Source: Beijerinckiaceae bacterium
GTDB lineage: Bacteria > Pseudomonadota > Alphaproteobacteria > Rhizobiales > Beijerinckiaceae
Reading direction: 5' to 3'
DNA: 64,000 nt
NCBI GenBank assembly: GCA_947454485.1
Contig: CANGJJ010000004.1
Span: forward strand, 62,001-126,000
Shown here in pieces: positions 44,807 through 54,957 of this stretch; within the stretch, counting starts at the first letter, position 1, and every line of letters begins with the position of its first letter. The notes below the pieces were generated by a model. It was not told the origin of the DNA. It searched no databases and saw only the letters and a list, made by a program, of their open reading frames with translations. The position numbers and the translations under genes were made by a program.

Positions 44807-47800
44807 TCAGGCGAAGTAATCCTGCAACGCCCGAACCTCGAGATCGCCGCCTTTATAGGCCTTGATCCCTTCGGCTGCCGCTACAGCCCCTGCTAGAGTG
44901 GTGTAGTAAGGCACCTTATGCAAGAGGGCAGCTCGTCTAAGGGAACGGCTATCTGCGAGCGCCTGCGCGCCTTCGGTCGTGTTGAAGACCAGCTGGATGC
45001 CGCCATTCTTAATCAGATCAACCACATGGGGGCGGCCTTCGGAGACCTTATTGATCTTCTGGGCCGGAATGCCGTGCTGCTCGAGATAGCGGGCGGTTCC
45101 GGCGGTCGCGACCACCTTAAAGCCAAGGCTGGCCAGCATCTTCATGGCCTCCAGAACGCGCGCCTTGTCGGCATCGCGCACTGAGACGAAGACCGTGCCG
45201 GAGGTCGGCACTTTGGTGCCGCCGCCCAGCTGGCTCTTGGCGAAGGCGATGTCGAATTTGCGATCAAGGCCGATGACCTCGCCCGTCGAGCGCATCTCTG
45301 GACCCAGAACCGTATCGACGCCGGGGAAGCGGGCGAAGGGGAACACCGCCTCCTTCACGCCAACATGACCAAGCTCTTCCTGCTTCAGATTGAAGCTCTT
45401 CAGGCTCTCGCCTGCCATGATGCGCGAGGCGATCTTGGCGATGGGCTTGCCCACGACCTTGGCCACGAAAGGCACGGTGCGCGATGCGCGCGGATTGACT
45501 TCGAGCACATAGATCTCGCCGTCCTTCAGCGCATATTGCACATTCATCAGGCCGCCGACCTCAAGCGCCAGTGCCATCTTGCCGGTCTGCTCTTCCAGAC
45601 GGGCGAGTGTTTCGCGCGACAAAGAGCGGGGCGGCAGCGAACAGGCTGAGTCACCCGAATGGATGCCTGCCTCTTCGATATGTTCCATGATGCCCGCGAT
45701 GAAGACATCTTTGCCATCGCACAGGCAGTCCACATCCACTTCAATCGCATCCGCCAGATAGCGGTCGAACAACAGCGGATTCTTGCCGAGCACCGTGTTG
45801 ATCTGCCCCGTCTTGTCGTTGGGGTAGCGCGACTTCACATCAGAGGGGATGAGGCTTGGCAGCGTATCGAGCAGATAGTCTTGCAAAGCACCCTCATCGC
45901 GAATGATCGCCATGGCGCGGCCGCCCAGCACATAAGAGGGGCGCACAACCAAAGGCAGACCGAGTTCAGCGGCAACAAGGCGCGCCTGTTCCACTGAATA
46001 GGCGATGCCATTCTTGGGTTGCTTGAGGCCGAGCTTGTCGAGCAAGCGCTTGAAGCGATCACGATCCTCAGCAAGGTCGATACTGTCGACCGATGTGCCA
46101 AGAATGGGAATGCCCGCTTCTTGCAGCGCATGAGCCAGTTTCAACGGTGTCTGGCCGCCAAACTGCACGATCACGCCCACAAGCTCGCCATTCTCTTTTT
46201 CCTTCATCAGGATTTCGAGAACGTCTTCGGCTGTCAGCGGCTCGAAGTAGAGACGATCCGACGTGTCATAGTCGGTGGAGACCGTCTCGGGATTGCAGTT
46301 GATCATGATGGTTTCAAAACCTGCATCCGACAAAGCAAAGCAGGCATGGCAGCAGCAATAGTCAAACTCGATGCCCTGACCGATACGGTTGGGGCCACCA
46401 CCCAGAATGACGATCTTGCGCTTGTTGGTGGGGCGCGATTCACAGGCGAGCTTGCCAGCGAAAGGCGTCTCATAAGACGAATACATATAAGCCGTGGGAG
46501 AGGCGAATTCTGCCGCGCAAGTGTCGATGCGCTTGAAGGCCGGGCGCACCTGCAGCTTGTGACGCAGGGCGCTCACATCGGCTTCGCTCACATTGGCGAG
46601 TGAGGCCAAACGCATGTCGGAGAAGCCAGCGGCCTTTAACATGCGCAGGCTGGTCGCATTGTCGGGCAGACCGTGCTCGCGCACTTTGTTTTCCAGCTCG
46701 ACGATTTCCTTAAGCCGCGCGATGAACCACGGATCAATCTTGCATGCGTCGTGGATCTCGTCTTCGGCCATGCCCATACGCAGGGCTTGGCCAACGACCA
46801 GCAAGCGATCCGGTGTTTGCTTGGACAGGCGCGCGCGCAGAACATTGCGATCATCGCCCTGACCCAAGCCCTCGATCTCGACTTCATCAAGACCATTGAG
46901 GCCTGTTTCGAGCGAGCGCAGCGCCTTTTGCAATGATTCAGAGAAGGTGCGGCCAATCGCCATGCTCTCACCCACCGACTTCATGGCGGTGGTGAGGACA
47001 GGTTCAGCGCCGGGGAATTTCTCGAAGGCAAAGCGCGGTACTTTGGTGACGACATAATCAATCGTCGGCTCAAAGCTGGCGGGCGTTGCGCCACCAGTGA
47101 TGTCGTTGGCAATCTCGTCGAGCGTATAGCCAATCGCCAATTTGGCAGCGACTTTGGCGATGGGGAAACCCGTTGCCTTGGAGGCCAGTGCTGAGGAGCG
47201 CGACACGCGCGGATTCATTTCGATGACGATCATGCGGCCATCTGCGGGATTGACCGCAAATTGCACATTCGAACCACCCGTCTCGACGCCGATCTCGCGC
47301 AACACGGCCAAAGAGGCATCGCGCATGATCTGATATTCTTTGTCGGTCAGTGTGAGGGCAGGGGCAACGGTGATGCTGTCGCCCGTATGCACGCCCATCG
47401 GATCGATATTTTCAATCGAGCAGACGATGATGCAGTTGTCCGCTTTGTCGCGCACAACTTCCATCTCATATTCTTTCCAGCCCAGCACCGACTCTTCGAT
47501 CAGCACTTCGGTGGTCGGCGAGGCATCAAGACCGTTTTGCACGATGTCGATATATTCATCGCGGTCATAGGCAATGCCGCCGCCCGTGCCGCCCATGGTG
47601 AAGGAGGGGCGAATGATGGCGGGCAGGCCGATATCATCGATGGCTTCGAGCGCCTCTTGCAGGCCCTTTGAAATGTAGCGGCGCTTGCGCTCTGGCTCTT
47701 TGGAGTCCCAATCACGCTTGAAAGCGTCGAGTGCCTTTTCGCGCTGAGCGACATCAGAATGTTCTGCGCTGATGCGCTCGATCTCGCGGTTGAACTCGTC

Positions 47801-48292
47801 CTTGTCGGCCTTCTTCACATCCGAGGCATTGGCGAGGCGTGATTTGGGTGTCGACAGGCCAATCTTGGTCATGGCCTCGCGGAAGAGTTCGCGATCCTCA
47901 GCCTTGTCGATGGCGTGAGCGGTTGCGCCGATCATCTCAACATCGAATTTGTCGAGCACACCCATGCGCTGCAAGGAGAGCGCGCAGTTGAGGGCGGTCT
48001 GGCCACCCATCGTGGGCAGCAGGGCAAAGCCGCGCGAGCGGTCGCCGCGCTCCTTCTCGATGATCTTCGCCACAATCTCGGGCGTGATCGGCTCGACATA
48101 GGTGCGGTCGGCCATGTCCGGGTCGGTCATGATCGTGGCCGGGTTCGAATTGACCAGCACGATGCGATAGCCCTCTTCGCGGAGGGCCTTGCAGGCCTGT
48201 GTGCCGGAGTAATCGAATTCGCAGGCCTGTCCGATAATGATCGGGCCTGCGCCGATAATCATAACGGTGTCGATGTCTGTGCGTTTGGGCAT
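44807..48292 (-). CDS. carB: Carbamoyl phosphate synthetase large subunit
   Basis: The large synthetase subunit that makes carbamoyl phosphate from ammonia, bicarbonate and two ATP for arginine and pyrimidine synthesis; 1161 residues, normal for alphaproteobacteria. Start 48292 ([21 protein letters not shown]) is conserved; the open frame further upstream has no support. Two ATP-grasp halves are visible, with [15 protein letters not shown] in the first and [16 protein letters not shown] in the second. An allosteric C-terminal domain (residues ~1010-1161) contains [17 protein letters not shown]. carA is not in the window. A terminator-like hairpin in its leader suggests attenuation. Confidence 0.96.
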   Translation of the reverse strand: MPKRTDIDTVMIIGAGPIIIGQACEFDYSGTQACKALREEGYRIVLVNSNPATIMTDPDMADRTYVEPITPEIVAKIIEKERGDRSRGFALLPTMGGQTALNCALSLQRMGVLDKFDVEMIGATAHAIDKAEDRELFREAMTKIGLSTPKSRLANASDVKKADKDEFNREIERISAEHSDVAQREKALDAFKRDWDSKEPERKRRYISKGLQEALEAIDDIGLPAIIRPSFTMGGTGGGIAYDRDEYIDIVQNGLDASPTTEVLIEESVLGWKEYEMEVVRDKADNCIIVCSIENIDPMGVHTGDSITVAPALTLTDKEYQIMRDASLAVLREIGVETGGSNVQFAVNPADGRMIVIEMNPRVSRSSALASKATGFPIAKVAAKLAIGYTLDEIANDITGGATPASFEPTIDYVVTKVPRFAFEKFPGAEPVLTTAMKSVGESMAIGRTFSESLQKALRSLETGLNGLDEVEIEGLGQGDDRNVLRARLSKQTPDRLLVVGQALRMGMAEDEIHDACKIDPWFIARLKEIVELENKVREHGLPDNATSLRMLKAAGFSDMRLASLANVSEADVSALRHKLQVRPAFKRIDTCAAEFASPTAYMYSSYETPFAGKLACESRPTNKRKIVILGGGPNRIGQGIEFDYCCCHACFALSDAGFETIMINCNPETVSTDYDTSDRLYFEPLTAEDVLEILMKEKENGELVGVIVQFGGQTPLKLAHALQEAGIPILGTSVDSIDLAEDRDRFKRLLDKLGLKQPKNGIAYSVEQARLVAAELGLPLVVRPSYVLGGRAMAIIRDEGALQDYLLDTLPSLIPSDVKSRYPNDKTGQINTVLGKNPLLFDRYLADAIEVDVDCLCDGKDVFIAGIMEHIEEAGIHSGDSACSLPPRSLSRETLARLEEQTGKMALALEVGGLMNVQYALKDGEIYVLEVNPRASRTVPFVAKVVGKPIAKIASRIMAGESLKSFNLKQEELGHVGVKEAVFPFARFPGVDTVLGPEMRSTGEVIGLDRKFDIAFAKSQLGGGTKVPTSGTVFVSVRDADKARVLEAMKMLASLGFKVVATAGTARYLEQHGIPAQKINKVSEGRPHVVDLIKNGGIQLVFNTTEGAQALADSRSLRRAALLHKVPYYTTLAGAVAAAEGIKAYKGGDLEVRALQDYFA

Positions 48293-48657
48293 GGTCACTC
48301 GTTCTGGAGCCAGATGGCTCGCGCGGGCCAAAGGCCGTTGGATGCTGGGCACACAAAAAAAGGCCGCGTCATCGGCCTTTGGAGGGCCCGGCGCGTCCTT
48401 TACGAAAACCCGTGAGGGCGAGTGCCTGGGGGCTTCGAGCGGGATGCGACCCGGCCCGATATGGTCCCTGCCTACTAGACGAGAATCGGAGCCTTGGGAA
48501 GGGGTAAGAGCCGCATCTGCTCTGGTTGTCACAGAAGCGTGGATTTGAGCTGCCAAGCTTGTGGAAAAGCATGGCTTCAGGTGAGATGCTCTCTCCCACC
48601 CGAAGGCGTGGTGTATTTTCCCATGACAAGGGCCATGGAGGCGTCTAGATCAAGCTC
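48293..48657. promoter_or_regulatory. carB leader and gtrA promoter region
   Basis: This 365-base gap separates carB (minus) from gtrA (plus). The carB leader side contains a terminator-like hairpin at 48355-48380 and a second potential pairing arm at 48328-48337 (see separate entry). I found no supported gene here. A minus-strand frame of 86 codons ends inside the hairpin loop but has no recognisable content. The ribosome binding site for gtrA is weak, the nearest being GGAGGCG around 48636-48642. Confidence 0.5.
48355..48382 (-). promoter_or_regulatory. Terminator-like hairpin in the carB leader (candidate attenuator)
   Basis: Reading carB's strand, AAAGGCCG (48380-48373), loop ATGACG, CGGCCTTT (48366-48359) and seven T to 48355 form a textbook rho-independent terminator 62 bases ahead of the carB start. 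No minus-strand gene ends upstream, so it would stop only carB transcripts. CGGCCTTTGG at 48337-48328 could pair with the upstream arm CCAAAGGCCG (48382-48373) over ten bases and prevent the hairpin, as in attenuation. The signal that would choose between folds is unknown. Confidence 0.6.
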
Positions 48658-49044
48658 ATGTCGTTCCCTCGCCAAATCACCACCTTTTTCGGCGTCGGCC
48701 TTGTCTCGATCATCGCCGATTATTCGACCTTGGTGCTGCTGACCGAGTTGTTTGACATCAACCCGGTCTATGGCGCGCTGGCGGGCTATATCGTGGGCGG
48801 CGTGGTCAATTATACGCTGAACCGTGCGCATACATTCTCCACCGACCGCAATCACATGCAGGCGCTGTGGCGTTTTGCCAGCGTCATGGTGGTGGGCTTT
48901 ACGCTCACCGGCCTGTTCATGTGGGTCTTTGCCGAGAAGCTCGACCTGCCTTATCTGATCGCGCGCGTCATCACGACTGGCATCGTCTTTTGCTGGAATT
49001 TCGCGGCCCACAAAATGTGGACCTTTGGCGAGCGCGTGAGCTGA
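48658..49044 (+). CDS. GtrA family membrane protein
   Basis: A 128-residue membrane protein of the GtrA/DPMS family with four predicted hydrophobic segments: about 8-28, 38-55, 71-92 and 98-118. Visible features are FFGVGLVSIIADYSTLVLL, GYIVGGVVNYTLNRAHTFST and FCWNFAAHKMWTFGE. GtrA proteins commonly flip or translocate lipid-linked sugars and pair with a GtrB glycosyltransferase, but none lies next to it. It is divergent from carB and convergent with hemF, whose stop is the next base. No local signal reveals its substrate. Confidence 0.87.
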   Translation: MSFPRQITTFFGVGLVSIIADYSTLVLLTELFDINPVYGALAGYIVGGVVNYTLNRAHTFSTDRNHMQALWRFASVMVVGFTLTGLFMWVFAEKLDLPYLIARVITTGIVFCWNFAAHKMWTFGERVS

Positions 49045-49959
49045 TCAGGGCCACATGACGAGAGGCGGCATGGACGAGAGAATCGAGTCCACATTGCCGC
49101 CGGTCTTCAGGCCAAAGATCGTGCCGCGATCATAGAGCAGATTGAACTCCACATAGCGTCCGCGCCGCACCAGCTGTTCCTCACGATCAGCCTGCGTCCA
49201 GCTGCTGGCAAAATTGTTGCGCACGATCTGCGGATAGATCTCTACGAACTGCTGGCCTACATCACGCGTGAAGGCAAAATCGCTCTCCCAGCCTGAGTTT
49301 TCAGCATCTCCAGCGCTGTTGAGATAATCGTAGAAAATGCCGCCAATGCCACGCGGCTCATTGCGATGCTTCAGCCAGAAATAGTCTTCGCACCATTGTT
49401 TGTAGCGCGGATAATCTGCAACGCCCGGGTGACGTGCGCAGGCCGCTTCAAAGGCTGCATGGAAGGCTTTTGTATCGCGATGATCTTGCGTGCGTGCGCG
49501 ATCAAGCACGGGCGTCAAATCAGCACCGCCGCCAAACCATGCTTTGGAGGTGACAACAAAGCGCGTGTTCATATGCACGGTCGGCACATGGGGATTCCAC
49601 GGATGAGCGATCAGTGAAATGCCCGACGCCCAAAAGCGCGGGTCGGCATCAGCGCCGGGAATCTGTTTGGCAAATTCAGGGGCGAATGTGCCAAACACTG
49701 TTGAGACATGGACGCCCATTTTTTCAAAGACGCGGCCATGCAGCATGGCCATGCGCCCGCCACCGCCCGGGGCGCCGCTATGGTCAGTGCGGCTCCAGGG
49801 CTTCACCTCGAATGTGCCAGCTTTGAGATCGTCGCGCGCGAAGGGGCCGGTGCAGTCCGCCTCCAGCTGTTCCATGGCCGCGATGATGCGGGTCTGCAGG
49901 CTCTCAAACCATGCCTGCGCCTTGGCTTTGCGTTGGTCGAGGAGGTCGGGCTGGCTCAT
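49045..49959 (-). CDS. hemF: Oxygen-dependent coproporphyrinogen III oxidase
   Basis: Converts coproporphyrinogen III to protoporphyrinogen IX in heme synthesis using oxygen; 304 residues, usual length. Recognised by [19 protein letters not shown] at 66-84, [24 protein letters not shown] around 129-152, [12 protein letters not shown] and the C-terminal signature [22 protein letters not shown]. Start ATG 49959. trmL lies upstream on the same strand with a 33-base gap, so the two are probably cotranscribed. Aerobic heme supply fits the bc1 complex genes that follow. Confidence 0.95.
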   Translation of the reverse strand: MSQPDLLDQRKAKAQAWFESLQTRIIAAMEQLEADCTGPFARDDLKAGTFEVKPWSRTDHSGAPGGGGRMAMLHGRVFEKMGVHVSTVFGTFAPEFAKQIPGADADPRFWASGISLIAHPWNPHVPTVHMNTRFVVTSKAWFGGGADLTPVLDRARTQDHRDTKAFHAAFEAACARHPGVADYPRYKQWCEDYFWLKHRNEPRGIGGIFYDYLNSAGDAENSGWESDFAFTRDVGQQFVEIYPQIVRNNFASSWTQADREEQLVRRGRYVEFNLLYDRGTIFGLKTGGNVDSILSSMPPLVMWP

Positions 49960-49992
49960 GGCTTTATCCTGAAGTCTGGTTGTTCGGCTTCA

Positions 49993-50481
49993 TCATGCCT
50001 GTGGAGCGGGGTCAATTGGACTCACGGGGGAGCCCAGTTGGCGCAAGGCCTCGCCCGCGACCATGGCAGCGGAGATGGCGACATTCAAAGACCGCATCCC
50101 CGGCTGGATCGGGATGATGAGCCGTGCGTCGGCAGCTTCATGGACCTCATCGGGCGCTCCGGCTGATTCGCGCCCCACCATGAGAATGTCGTCGGCATGA
50201 AAAGCAAAGCTTGTGTATGGCTGCGCGGCTTTGGTGGAGAGCAGGACCAATCGGCGCCCTTGGGCGGCCCGCCAAGCCTCAAAAGCGGCCCAGGAGGCAT
50301 GGCGCTCAAGGGGGACCTGGTCGAGATAATCCATGCCCGAGCGGCGAAAATGGCGGTCGCTGACCGGAAAACCGGCAGGCTCTATAATAGCAGCCTCCAG
50401 ACCGAGGCAGGCGCACATGCGCAACATGGTCCCGCAGTTCTGCGGAATATCGGGCTGGAAGAGGGCGAGCATCAGGGCCAT
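49993..50481 (-). CDS. trmL: tRNA (cytidine(34)-2'-O)-methyltransferase
   Basis: A SPOUT-family enzyme that 2'-O-methylates the wobble base of tRNA-Leu; 162 residues. Start 50481 (MALMLALFQPDIPQNCGTML) is favoured over an in-frame upstream start at 50496. Motifs are PQNCGTMLRMCACLG, LVLLSTKAAQPYTSF and the trefoil-knot signature GRESAGAPDEV..IPIQPGMRSLNVA. The small length and the knot fit TrmL rather than larger TrmH. It lies just upstream of hemF and is divergent from petA with a 314-base gap. Confidence 0.93.
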   Translation of the reverse strand: MALMLALFQPDIPQNCGTMLRMCACLGLEAAIIEPAGFPVSDRHFRRSGMDYLDQVPLERHASWAAFEAWRAAQGRRLVLLSTKAAQPYTSFAFHADDILMVGRESAGAPDEVHEAADARLIIPIQPGMRSLNVAISAAMVAGEALRQLGSPVSPIDPAPQA

Positions 50482-50795
50482 AGGGCCTCCTAGCATCGCC
50501 CGAGCCCCTCCGCCACCTGAGCTCCTTTAATCCTTGGCCCAATGTCTGGGGGACAGGGCGCGGGCCGCCTATAGACAAGCCGTTCGAACGGTGCGAAATA
50601 GCGCGCGCTCATCTGATGTTCCGGGTCTCGAGGCCATGACGGCGTTTGCGAGAACCGGCCGCCGCGCGAGCGGCGATGGGTCGCATTGCGGGGTTCGGGC
50701 GCTCCGCATACGCACGCTTTTGGCCGGATACCGGTCGATCAGGAAGCCCGCCGTCTCGACCGCCCGGTCAGCGGAAACAAGTTTGGGGGTCCATC
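50482..50795. promoter_or_regulatory. Divergent promoter region between trmL and petABC
   Basis: A 314-base gap. An open frame runs through it in phase with petA from 50646, but its residues (arginine-rich, no family match) and the conserved GTG start at 50796 rule it out as coding. Promoters for trmL (minus) and petABC (plus) should lie here. I could not pick a clear -35/-10 pair, and see no RNA gene or repeat. Confidence 0.4.
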
Positions 50796-51317
50796 GTGGC
50801 TAATGCACCGTCGGTCGAACCGACCCGCAGGGATATGCTCTACATCGCCACCGGCGCAGCTGCGGCTGTCGGTGCGGCGTCTCTCGCCTGGCCGTTCATC
50901 TCACAGATGAGCCCCGACGCTTCCACCATCGCGGCCGGCGCGCCGCTTGATGTGGATCTGGGCGCTATTCCAGAAGGCGCGATCGTCACTGTGAAGTGGC
51001 GTGGCAAGCCGATCTTTGTGCGTCACCGCACGAAGAAGGAAATCGAAGAAGCCAAGAATGTGCAGGTCGCGCAGCTGCCGGATCCGCAGTCTGATGCGGA
51101 CCGCGTGAAGAAGCCTGAGTGGCTCGTCGTTATCGGCGTGTGCACGCATCTGGGCTGCATTCCGCTCGGCCAGCAAGGCGATTATGAGGGCTGGTTCTGC
51201 CCCTGCCACGGCTCGCACTACGACACATCCGGCCGTATCCGCAGGGGTCCCGCGCCGAAGAATCTCGAAGTGCCGGCTTACGCATTCACCTCAGATACCA
51301 AACTGACCATCGGCTGA
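50796..51317 (+). CDS. petA: Ubiquinol-cytochrome c reductase iron-sulfur subunit (Rieske)
   Basis: The Rieske 2Fe-2S subunit of the bc1 complex, 173 residues. The start is GTG at 50796 ([15 protein letters not shown]), preceded by GGGGG a few bases upstream; this gives the twin-arginine RR at 11-12 and one membrane anchor ([19 protein letters not shown]). Cluster ligands are visible: Cys116-T-His118-L-G-Cys121 and Cys135-P-Cys137-His138, where Cys116, His118, Cys135 and His138 bind iron and Cys121-Cys137 form the disulfide. It is first in petA-petB-petC, with cytochrome b following after 61 bases. Confidence 0.96.
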   Translation: MANAPSVEPTRRDMLYIATGAAAAVGAASLAWPFISQMSPDASTIAAGAPLDVDLGAIPEGAIVTVKWRGKPIFVRHRTKKEIEEAKNVQVAQLPDPQSDADRVKKPEWLVVIGVCTHLGCIPLGQQGDYEGWFCPCHGSHYDTSGRIRRGPAPKNLEVPAYAFTSDTKLTIG

Positions 51318-51378
51318 TGACCGGATGCGCGGGCGCTCACGCTCGCGCAACGGCAAACGCTTCTGCAAGAGAACCCAC

Positions 51379-52620
51379 ATGAGCGGACCTTCCACTTACG
51401 TTCCCAAAAGCGCCATCGGTCGCTGGTTCGAAGCACGGCTTCCCATCGCCGGCCTGATCCATTCGTCCTTCGTGGCTTATCCCACGCCGCGCAACCTCAA
51501 CTATTGGTACACATTCGGCGGCATCCTCAGCTTGATGCTGGTGGCGCAGATCATCACCGGCATCGTGCTGGTCATGCATTACACGCCCCATGTTGACCAC
51601 GCTTTCAACTCCGTCGAGCACATCATGCGCGATGTGAATTGGGGCTGGATGCTGCGTTACACCCATGCCAACGGCGCCTCGATGTTCTTCGTCGCCGTTT
51701 ATATCCACATGCTGCGCGGCCTCTATTACGGTTCCTACAAGGCGCCCCGCGAAGTGCTCTGGATTTTGGGCGTCATCATCTATCTGCTCATGATGGCGAC
51801 TGGCTTCATGGGTTACGTTCTTCCCTGGGGCCAGATGAGCTTCTGGGGCGCGACCGTCATCACCAACCTCTTCTCGGCGATCCCGCTGGTGGGCGATTCC
51901 ATCACCGTGTGGCTGTGGGGTGGTTACTCGGTCGACAATCCCACGTTGAACCGCTTCTTCTCGTTGCACTATCTGCTGCCCTTCATGATCGCAGGCGTCG
52001 TGATCCTGCATGTGTGGGCGCTGCATGTGGTTGGTCAGAACAATCCTGACGGCATTGAAGTGAAGGATGTTGCGCGCGACACCTTGCCCTTCACGCCCTA
52101 TGCGACGATCAAAGACGGCTTCGCGATGGTCTGCTTCATGATCTTCTTCGCGTGGTGGATCTTCTATGTGCCGAACTATCTCGGCCATGCTGACAACTAC
52201 ATTGAAGCCAACCCGCTCTCGACGCCCGCTCACATCGTGCCGGAATGGTATTATCTGCCCTTCTACGCGATCTTGCGCGCCATCCCCTCGAAGCTTGGTG
52301 GTGTCGTGGCAATGTTCTCGGCGATTCTCGTCCTGTGCTTCCTGCCCTGGCTTGATACGTCGCGCGTGCGCTCTGCCAAGTACCGTCCGGTCTACAAGGT
52401 CTTCTTCTGGATCTTCGTTGTGGCCTGCGTGGGCCTTGGCTATCTGGGCGCCATGCCGGCTGAGGGTGGCTATGTGTTGGCCTCTCGTCTGCTGACTGTC
52501 TATTACTTTGCCTTCTTCCTCATCGTGATGCCGCTGCTGGGTCTCTTCGAGACACCCAAGGCGGTGCCCACATCGATTGCCGATGCGGTGTTGAAGAACG
52601 CGCAAAGCGCGAAAGCCTGA
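51379..52620 (+). CDS. petB: Cytochrome b of the bc1 complex
   Basis: The quinol-oxidising membrane subunit carrying hemes bL and bH, 413 residues. Start 51379 gives [31 protein letters not shown], the conserved N-terminus; the upstream part of the frame is not. Eight membrane helices are expected, with the second and fourth bearing paired histidines ([22 protein letters not shown] and HVWALHVVG). The Qo motif [18 protein letters not shown] is intact. It has a C-terminal extension past the core helices that ends [12 protein letters not shown]. petC follows after 17 bases. Confidence 0.96.
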   Translation: MSGPSTYVPKSAIGRWFEARLPIAGLIHSSFVAYPTPRNLNYWYTFGGILSLMLVAQIITGIVLVMHYTPHVDHAFNSVEHIMRDVNWGWMLRYTHANGASMFFVAVYIHMLRGLYYGSYKAPREVLWILGVIIYLLMMATGFMGYVLPWGQMSFWGATVITNLFSAIPLVGDSITVWLWGGYSVDNPTLNRFFSLHYLLPFMIAGVVILHVWALHVVGQNNPDGIEVKDVARDTLPFTPYATIKDGFAMVCFMIFFAWWIFYVPNYLGHADNYIEANPLSTPAHIVPEWYYLPFYAILRAIPSKLGGVVAMFSAILVLCFLPWLDTSRVRSAKYRPVYKVFFWIFVVACVGLGYLGAMPAEGGYVLASRLLTVYYFAFFLIVMPLLGLFETPKAVPTSIADAVLKNAQSAKA

Positions 52621-52637
52621 ACCGAGGGACTGTAACC

Positions 52638-53453
52638 ATGAACCGTTTCAAGACACTCGGTCTCGCTGCTCTCGTTGCTGCCTCCTTCATCGCCGGTCAG
52701 GCGATGGCGGCAGGCGGTCACGACACCAAGACCCCCGAACGTCAGAGCTGGAGCTTTGGTGGTCCCTTCGGCACTTTTGATCGCGCGCAGTTGCAGCGCG
52801 GCTTCAAAGTGTTCCGTGAGGTCTGCGCCAATTGCCACTCGGCCAATCGGATCGCCTTCCGCAACCTCTCGCAGGCTGGCGGCCCTGAATTCTCCGAAGC
52901 GCAAGTGAAGGCGCTGGCGGCAGAATATAAGGTCAAGGATGGTCCGGGCGACGACGGCAATATGTTTGAGCGTCCCGGCCGCCCGGCTGATCGCTGGCCG
53001 GCGGTCTATGCCAATGCCGAAGCTGCCAAGGCAACTCTGGGCGCTGTGCCTCCGGATCTGTCGGTGATCGCCAAGGCCCGCAGCTATAGCCGTGGCTTCC
53101 CGCTGTTCCTCGTCGATCCCATCATCCAGTACCAAGAGCATGGCGTGGATTATATCTACTCGCTGCTCGCCCTTGGTTATGACGATCCCAAGGATCCCAA
53201 CCACAACTCCTACTTCCCCGGTGGTCGCATCGGCATGGGCGCTCCTTTGAGCGATGGCCAGGTCGAATATACCGACGGGACGCCGGAGACGGTGAAGAGC
53301 TATGCCCGCGACGTGGCGGCCTATCTCATGTGGATGGCCGAGCCCAAGCTCGAAGAGCGCAAGAAGACCGGCTTCCGTGTCATGGCCTTCCTGATCCTCT
53401 TTGCTGGCCTGCTCTATTTTACCAAGAAGCGCGTGTGGGCCGGTGCTCACTAA
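52638..53453 (+). CDS. petC: Cytochrome c1 of the bc1 complex
   Basis: The c-type heme subunit that passes electrons to soluble cytochrome c, 271 residues. A signal peptide (LGLAALVAASFIAGQAMA) ends near residue 25. The heme site is C63-A-N-C66-H67, with a Met ligand in GGRIGMGAPL. PAVYANAEAAKATLGAVPPDLSVIAKAR and GVDYIYSLLALGYDDP are family-conserved segments. One C-terminal membrane anchor (FRVMAFLILFAGLLYF) precedes a positive tail. It ends the operon at a strong terminator 22 bases on. Confidence 0.96.
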   Translation: MNRFKTLGLAALVAASFIAGQAMAAGGHDTKTPERQSWSFGGPFGTFDRAQLQRGFKVFREVCANCHSANRIAFRNLSQAGGPEFSEAQVKALAAEYKVKDGPGDDGNMFERPGRPADRWPAVYANAEAAKATLGAVPPDLSVIAKARSYSRGFPLFLVDPIIQYQEHGVDYIYSLLALGYDDPKDPNHNSYFPGGRIGMGAPLSDGQVEYTDGTPETVKSYARDVAAYLMWMAEPKLEERKKTGFRVMAFLILFAGLLYFTKKRVWAGAH

Positions 53454-53474
53454 GCAGCTTCCATAGCTGATCTG

Positions 53475-53504
53475 AAAGGGCTCCCTCGGGAGCCCTTTTT
53501 GTTT
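53475..53504 (+). terminator. Terminator of the petABC operon
   Basis: AAAGGGCTCCC (53475-53485) pairs fully with GGGAGCCCTTT (53488-53498) with a tight TC loop, followed by TT and GTTT (53499-53504). It is placed 22 bases after the petC stop and is a standard rho-independent terminator on the plus strand. Confidence 0.9.
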
Positions 53505-53583
53505 GGGGCTTGTCGGGCGCGCGCCATCATGGGAAGAGGACGCCACGGGCAACGCCCTCAATTGGAATAGATGGGATCACGCG

Positions 53584-54141
53584 ATGAGCCAGTTCAAGAT
53601 TTGCGCCTTCTCGGGCAGCCTGCGTCAGAAGTCCTTCAACACTGCTTTGCTGCATGCGGCCCAACAAGTGGCCCCCGCTGGCGTGTCGATTGAGATTGCC
53701 GAGATTGGCGATCTGCCGCTCTACAACGAAGACCTGCGCGTCGACGGTTCTTTCCCCGCATCTGTGCAGCGCGTGCGCGACCAGATCGCCAAGTCCGATG
53801 CTCTTCTTTTTGCCTCGCCCGAATATAATTATTCGATGAGCGGCCCGCTGAAGAATGCCATTGACTGGGTGTCGCGCGGCCCGAACCAGCCTTGCGATGG
53901 CAAAGCCTTCGCCGTCATCGGCGTCGCCACAGGCCTGCTTGGCACAGCGCGCGGCCAGTGGCATCTGCGTCAGTCCATGGTCAGCCTCAATGGCTTTGGC
54001 GTGAATACGCCGCAGATCTACATCAACAATGCAGCCCAGAAGTTTGATGCCGAGCTGCGTTACACGGATGAGGCTGGTCGCGATCTTCTTCGTCAGCTCA
54101 TCGAAGCATTGGTCAAGCTCGGCACCAAGCTGAAGGCCTGA
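53584..54141 (+). CDS. NADPH-dependent FMN reductase family protein
   Basis: A 185-residue flavodoxin-like reductase that uses NAD(P)H to reduce FMN or quinones. Start 53584 (MSQFKICAFSGSLRQKSFN) is favoured over in-frame 53503, whose extra residues do not fit. The FMN phosphate loop is GSLRQKSFN, and the second flavin loop SPEYNYSMSGPLKNAIDW is well preserved. It could supply reduced FMN to a monooxygenase such as the one at 2359, but the distance gives no direct support. A long hairpin follows, then the 2OG oxygenase gene on the same strand. Confidence 0.87.
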   Translation: MSQFKICAFSGSLRQKSFNTALLHAAQQVAPAGVSIEIAEIGDLPLYNEDLRVDGSFPASVQRVRDQIAKSDALLFASPEYNYSMSGPLKNAIDWVSRGPNQPCDGKAFAVIGVATGLLGTARGQWHLRQSMVSLNGFGVNTPQIYINNAAQKFDAELRYTDEAGRDLLRQLIEALVKLGTKLKA

Positions 54142-54156
54142 CAAAAGGCGGTCTTG

Positions 54157-54200
54157 CTCAGCTCATGGGGGCGCTTTATGTTCGCCCCCATCGAGCTGAG
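54157..54200 (+). other. Long stable inverted repeat between two plus-strand genes
   Basis: CTCAGCTCATGGGGGCG (54157-54173) pairs with CGCCCCCATCGAGCTGAG (54183-54200) across a nine-base loop, with only one extra base (C54192) unpaired. No T-run follows, so it is not a classic terminator, though it may end or protect the reductase message. It lies 54 bases upstream of the oxygenase start. Confidence 0.75.
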
Positions 54201-54253
54201 GCTCCACAACCCATCGGCGTCGCCTTGAACGGCGTCTGAAGAGGTCTCTTCCC

Positions 54254-54913
54254 ATGTCCTTGTCTCCTGCCGCTGCGCGCATCGCAAAGACCTTCTGCGA
54301 CTCCATCCAAAAGCGCCGCAGCTTTGAGGAGCCCTATCAATATTTCATTCTCGACAATCTGATGCCTGCAGATGTCGCGGCGCAGCTGCGCGATGTGGCT
54401 CTGCCCGCGCCCTCGCTCGATGGCGTCTCGGGCAAGCGCGAATTGCACAATGATACGCGCAGCTATTTCGACACCGCCAATATGGCGAAGTTTCCCGTCA
54501 TGCGTGACTTTGCTGATGCCTGTCAGTCGCAAGAGGTTGTGCAGGCCATCGCCAAGGGTCTGGGCGCGCCGATTGATGACACATTCGTGCGCCTTGAATA
54601 TGCGATGGATGTCGATGGGTTTTGGCTCGAGCCGCATACGGATCTGGGCGTGAAGAAATTCACCTGCCTGATCTATCTCAGCGATGATCACGAAGATCTC
54701 GGCACTGATATTTATCGCGGCGTCGGCGACCACTTCGGCCGCCCGCCCTTCGTGCCGAATACGGCGATGATCTTCGTGCCGTCGGAAAATACCTGGCACG
54801 GCTTCGAACATCGCCCGATTAAAGGCGTTCGCAAGTCAGTGATCTTGAACTATGTCACCCACGAATGGCGCGCCCGCGAACAACTGTCGTTTACGGAGAC
54901 AGTGCGCCTGTGA
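54254..54913 (+). CDS. 2-oxoglutarate and Fe(II)-dependent oxygenase
   Basis: A 219-residue oxygenase. The iron triad is His128-x-Asp130 (EPHTDLG) and His182 (TWHGFE), and Arg193 (KGVRKS) should bind 2-oxoglutarate. Start 54254. LELNYRS-type core segments are replaced by FKFTCLIYLSDDHEDLGTDIYRG-like text around 135-155, with FVPNTAMIFVPSENTW feeding the distal His. No signal peptide. Relatives hydroxylate small molecules or proteins, and the substrate is unknown. The gene is isolated: a long hairpin precedes it and uvrB converges downstream with a 44-base gap. Confidence 0.85.
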   Translation: MSLSPAAARIAKTFCDSIQKRRSFEEPYQYFILDNLMPADVAAQLRDVALPAPSLDGVSGKRELHNDTRSYFDTANMAKFPVMRDFADACQSQEVVQAIAKGLGAPIDDTFVRLEYAMDVDGFWLEPHTDLGVKKFTCLIYLSDDHEDLGTDIYRGVGDHFGRPPFVPNTAMIFVPSENTWHGFEHRPIKGVRKSVILNYVTHEWRAREQLSFTETVRL

Positions 54914-54957
54914 GGGGTGAATAGAAGAGGCAGGCTCGTCGTCTCTTTGTTCAGTAC

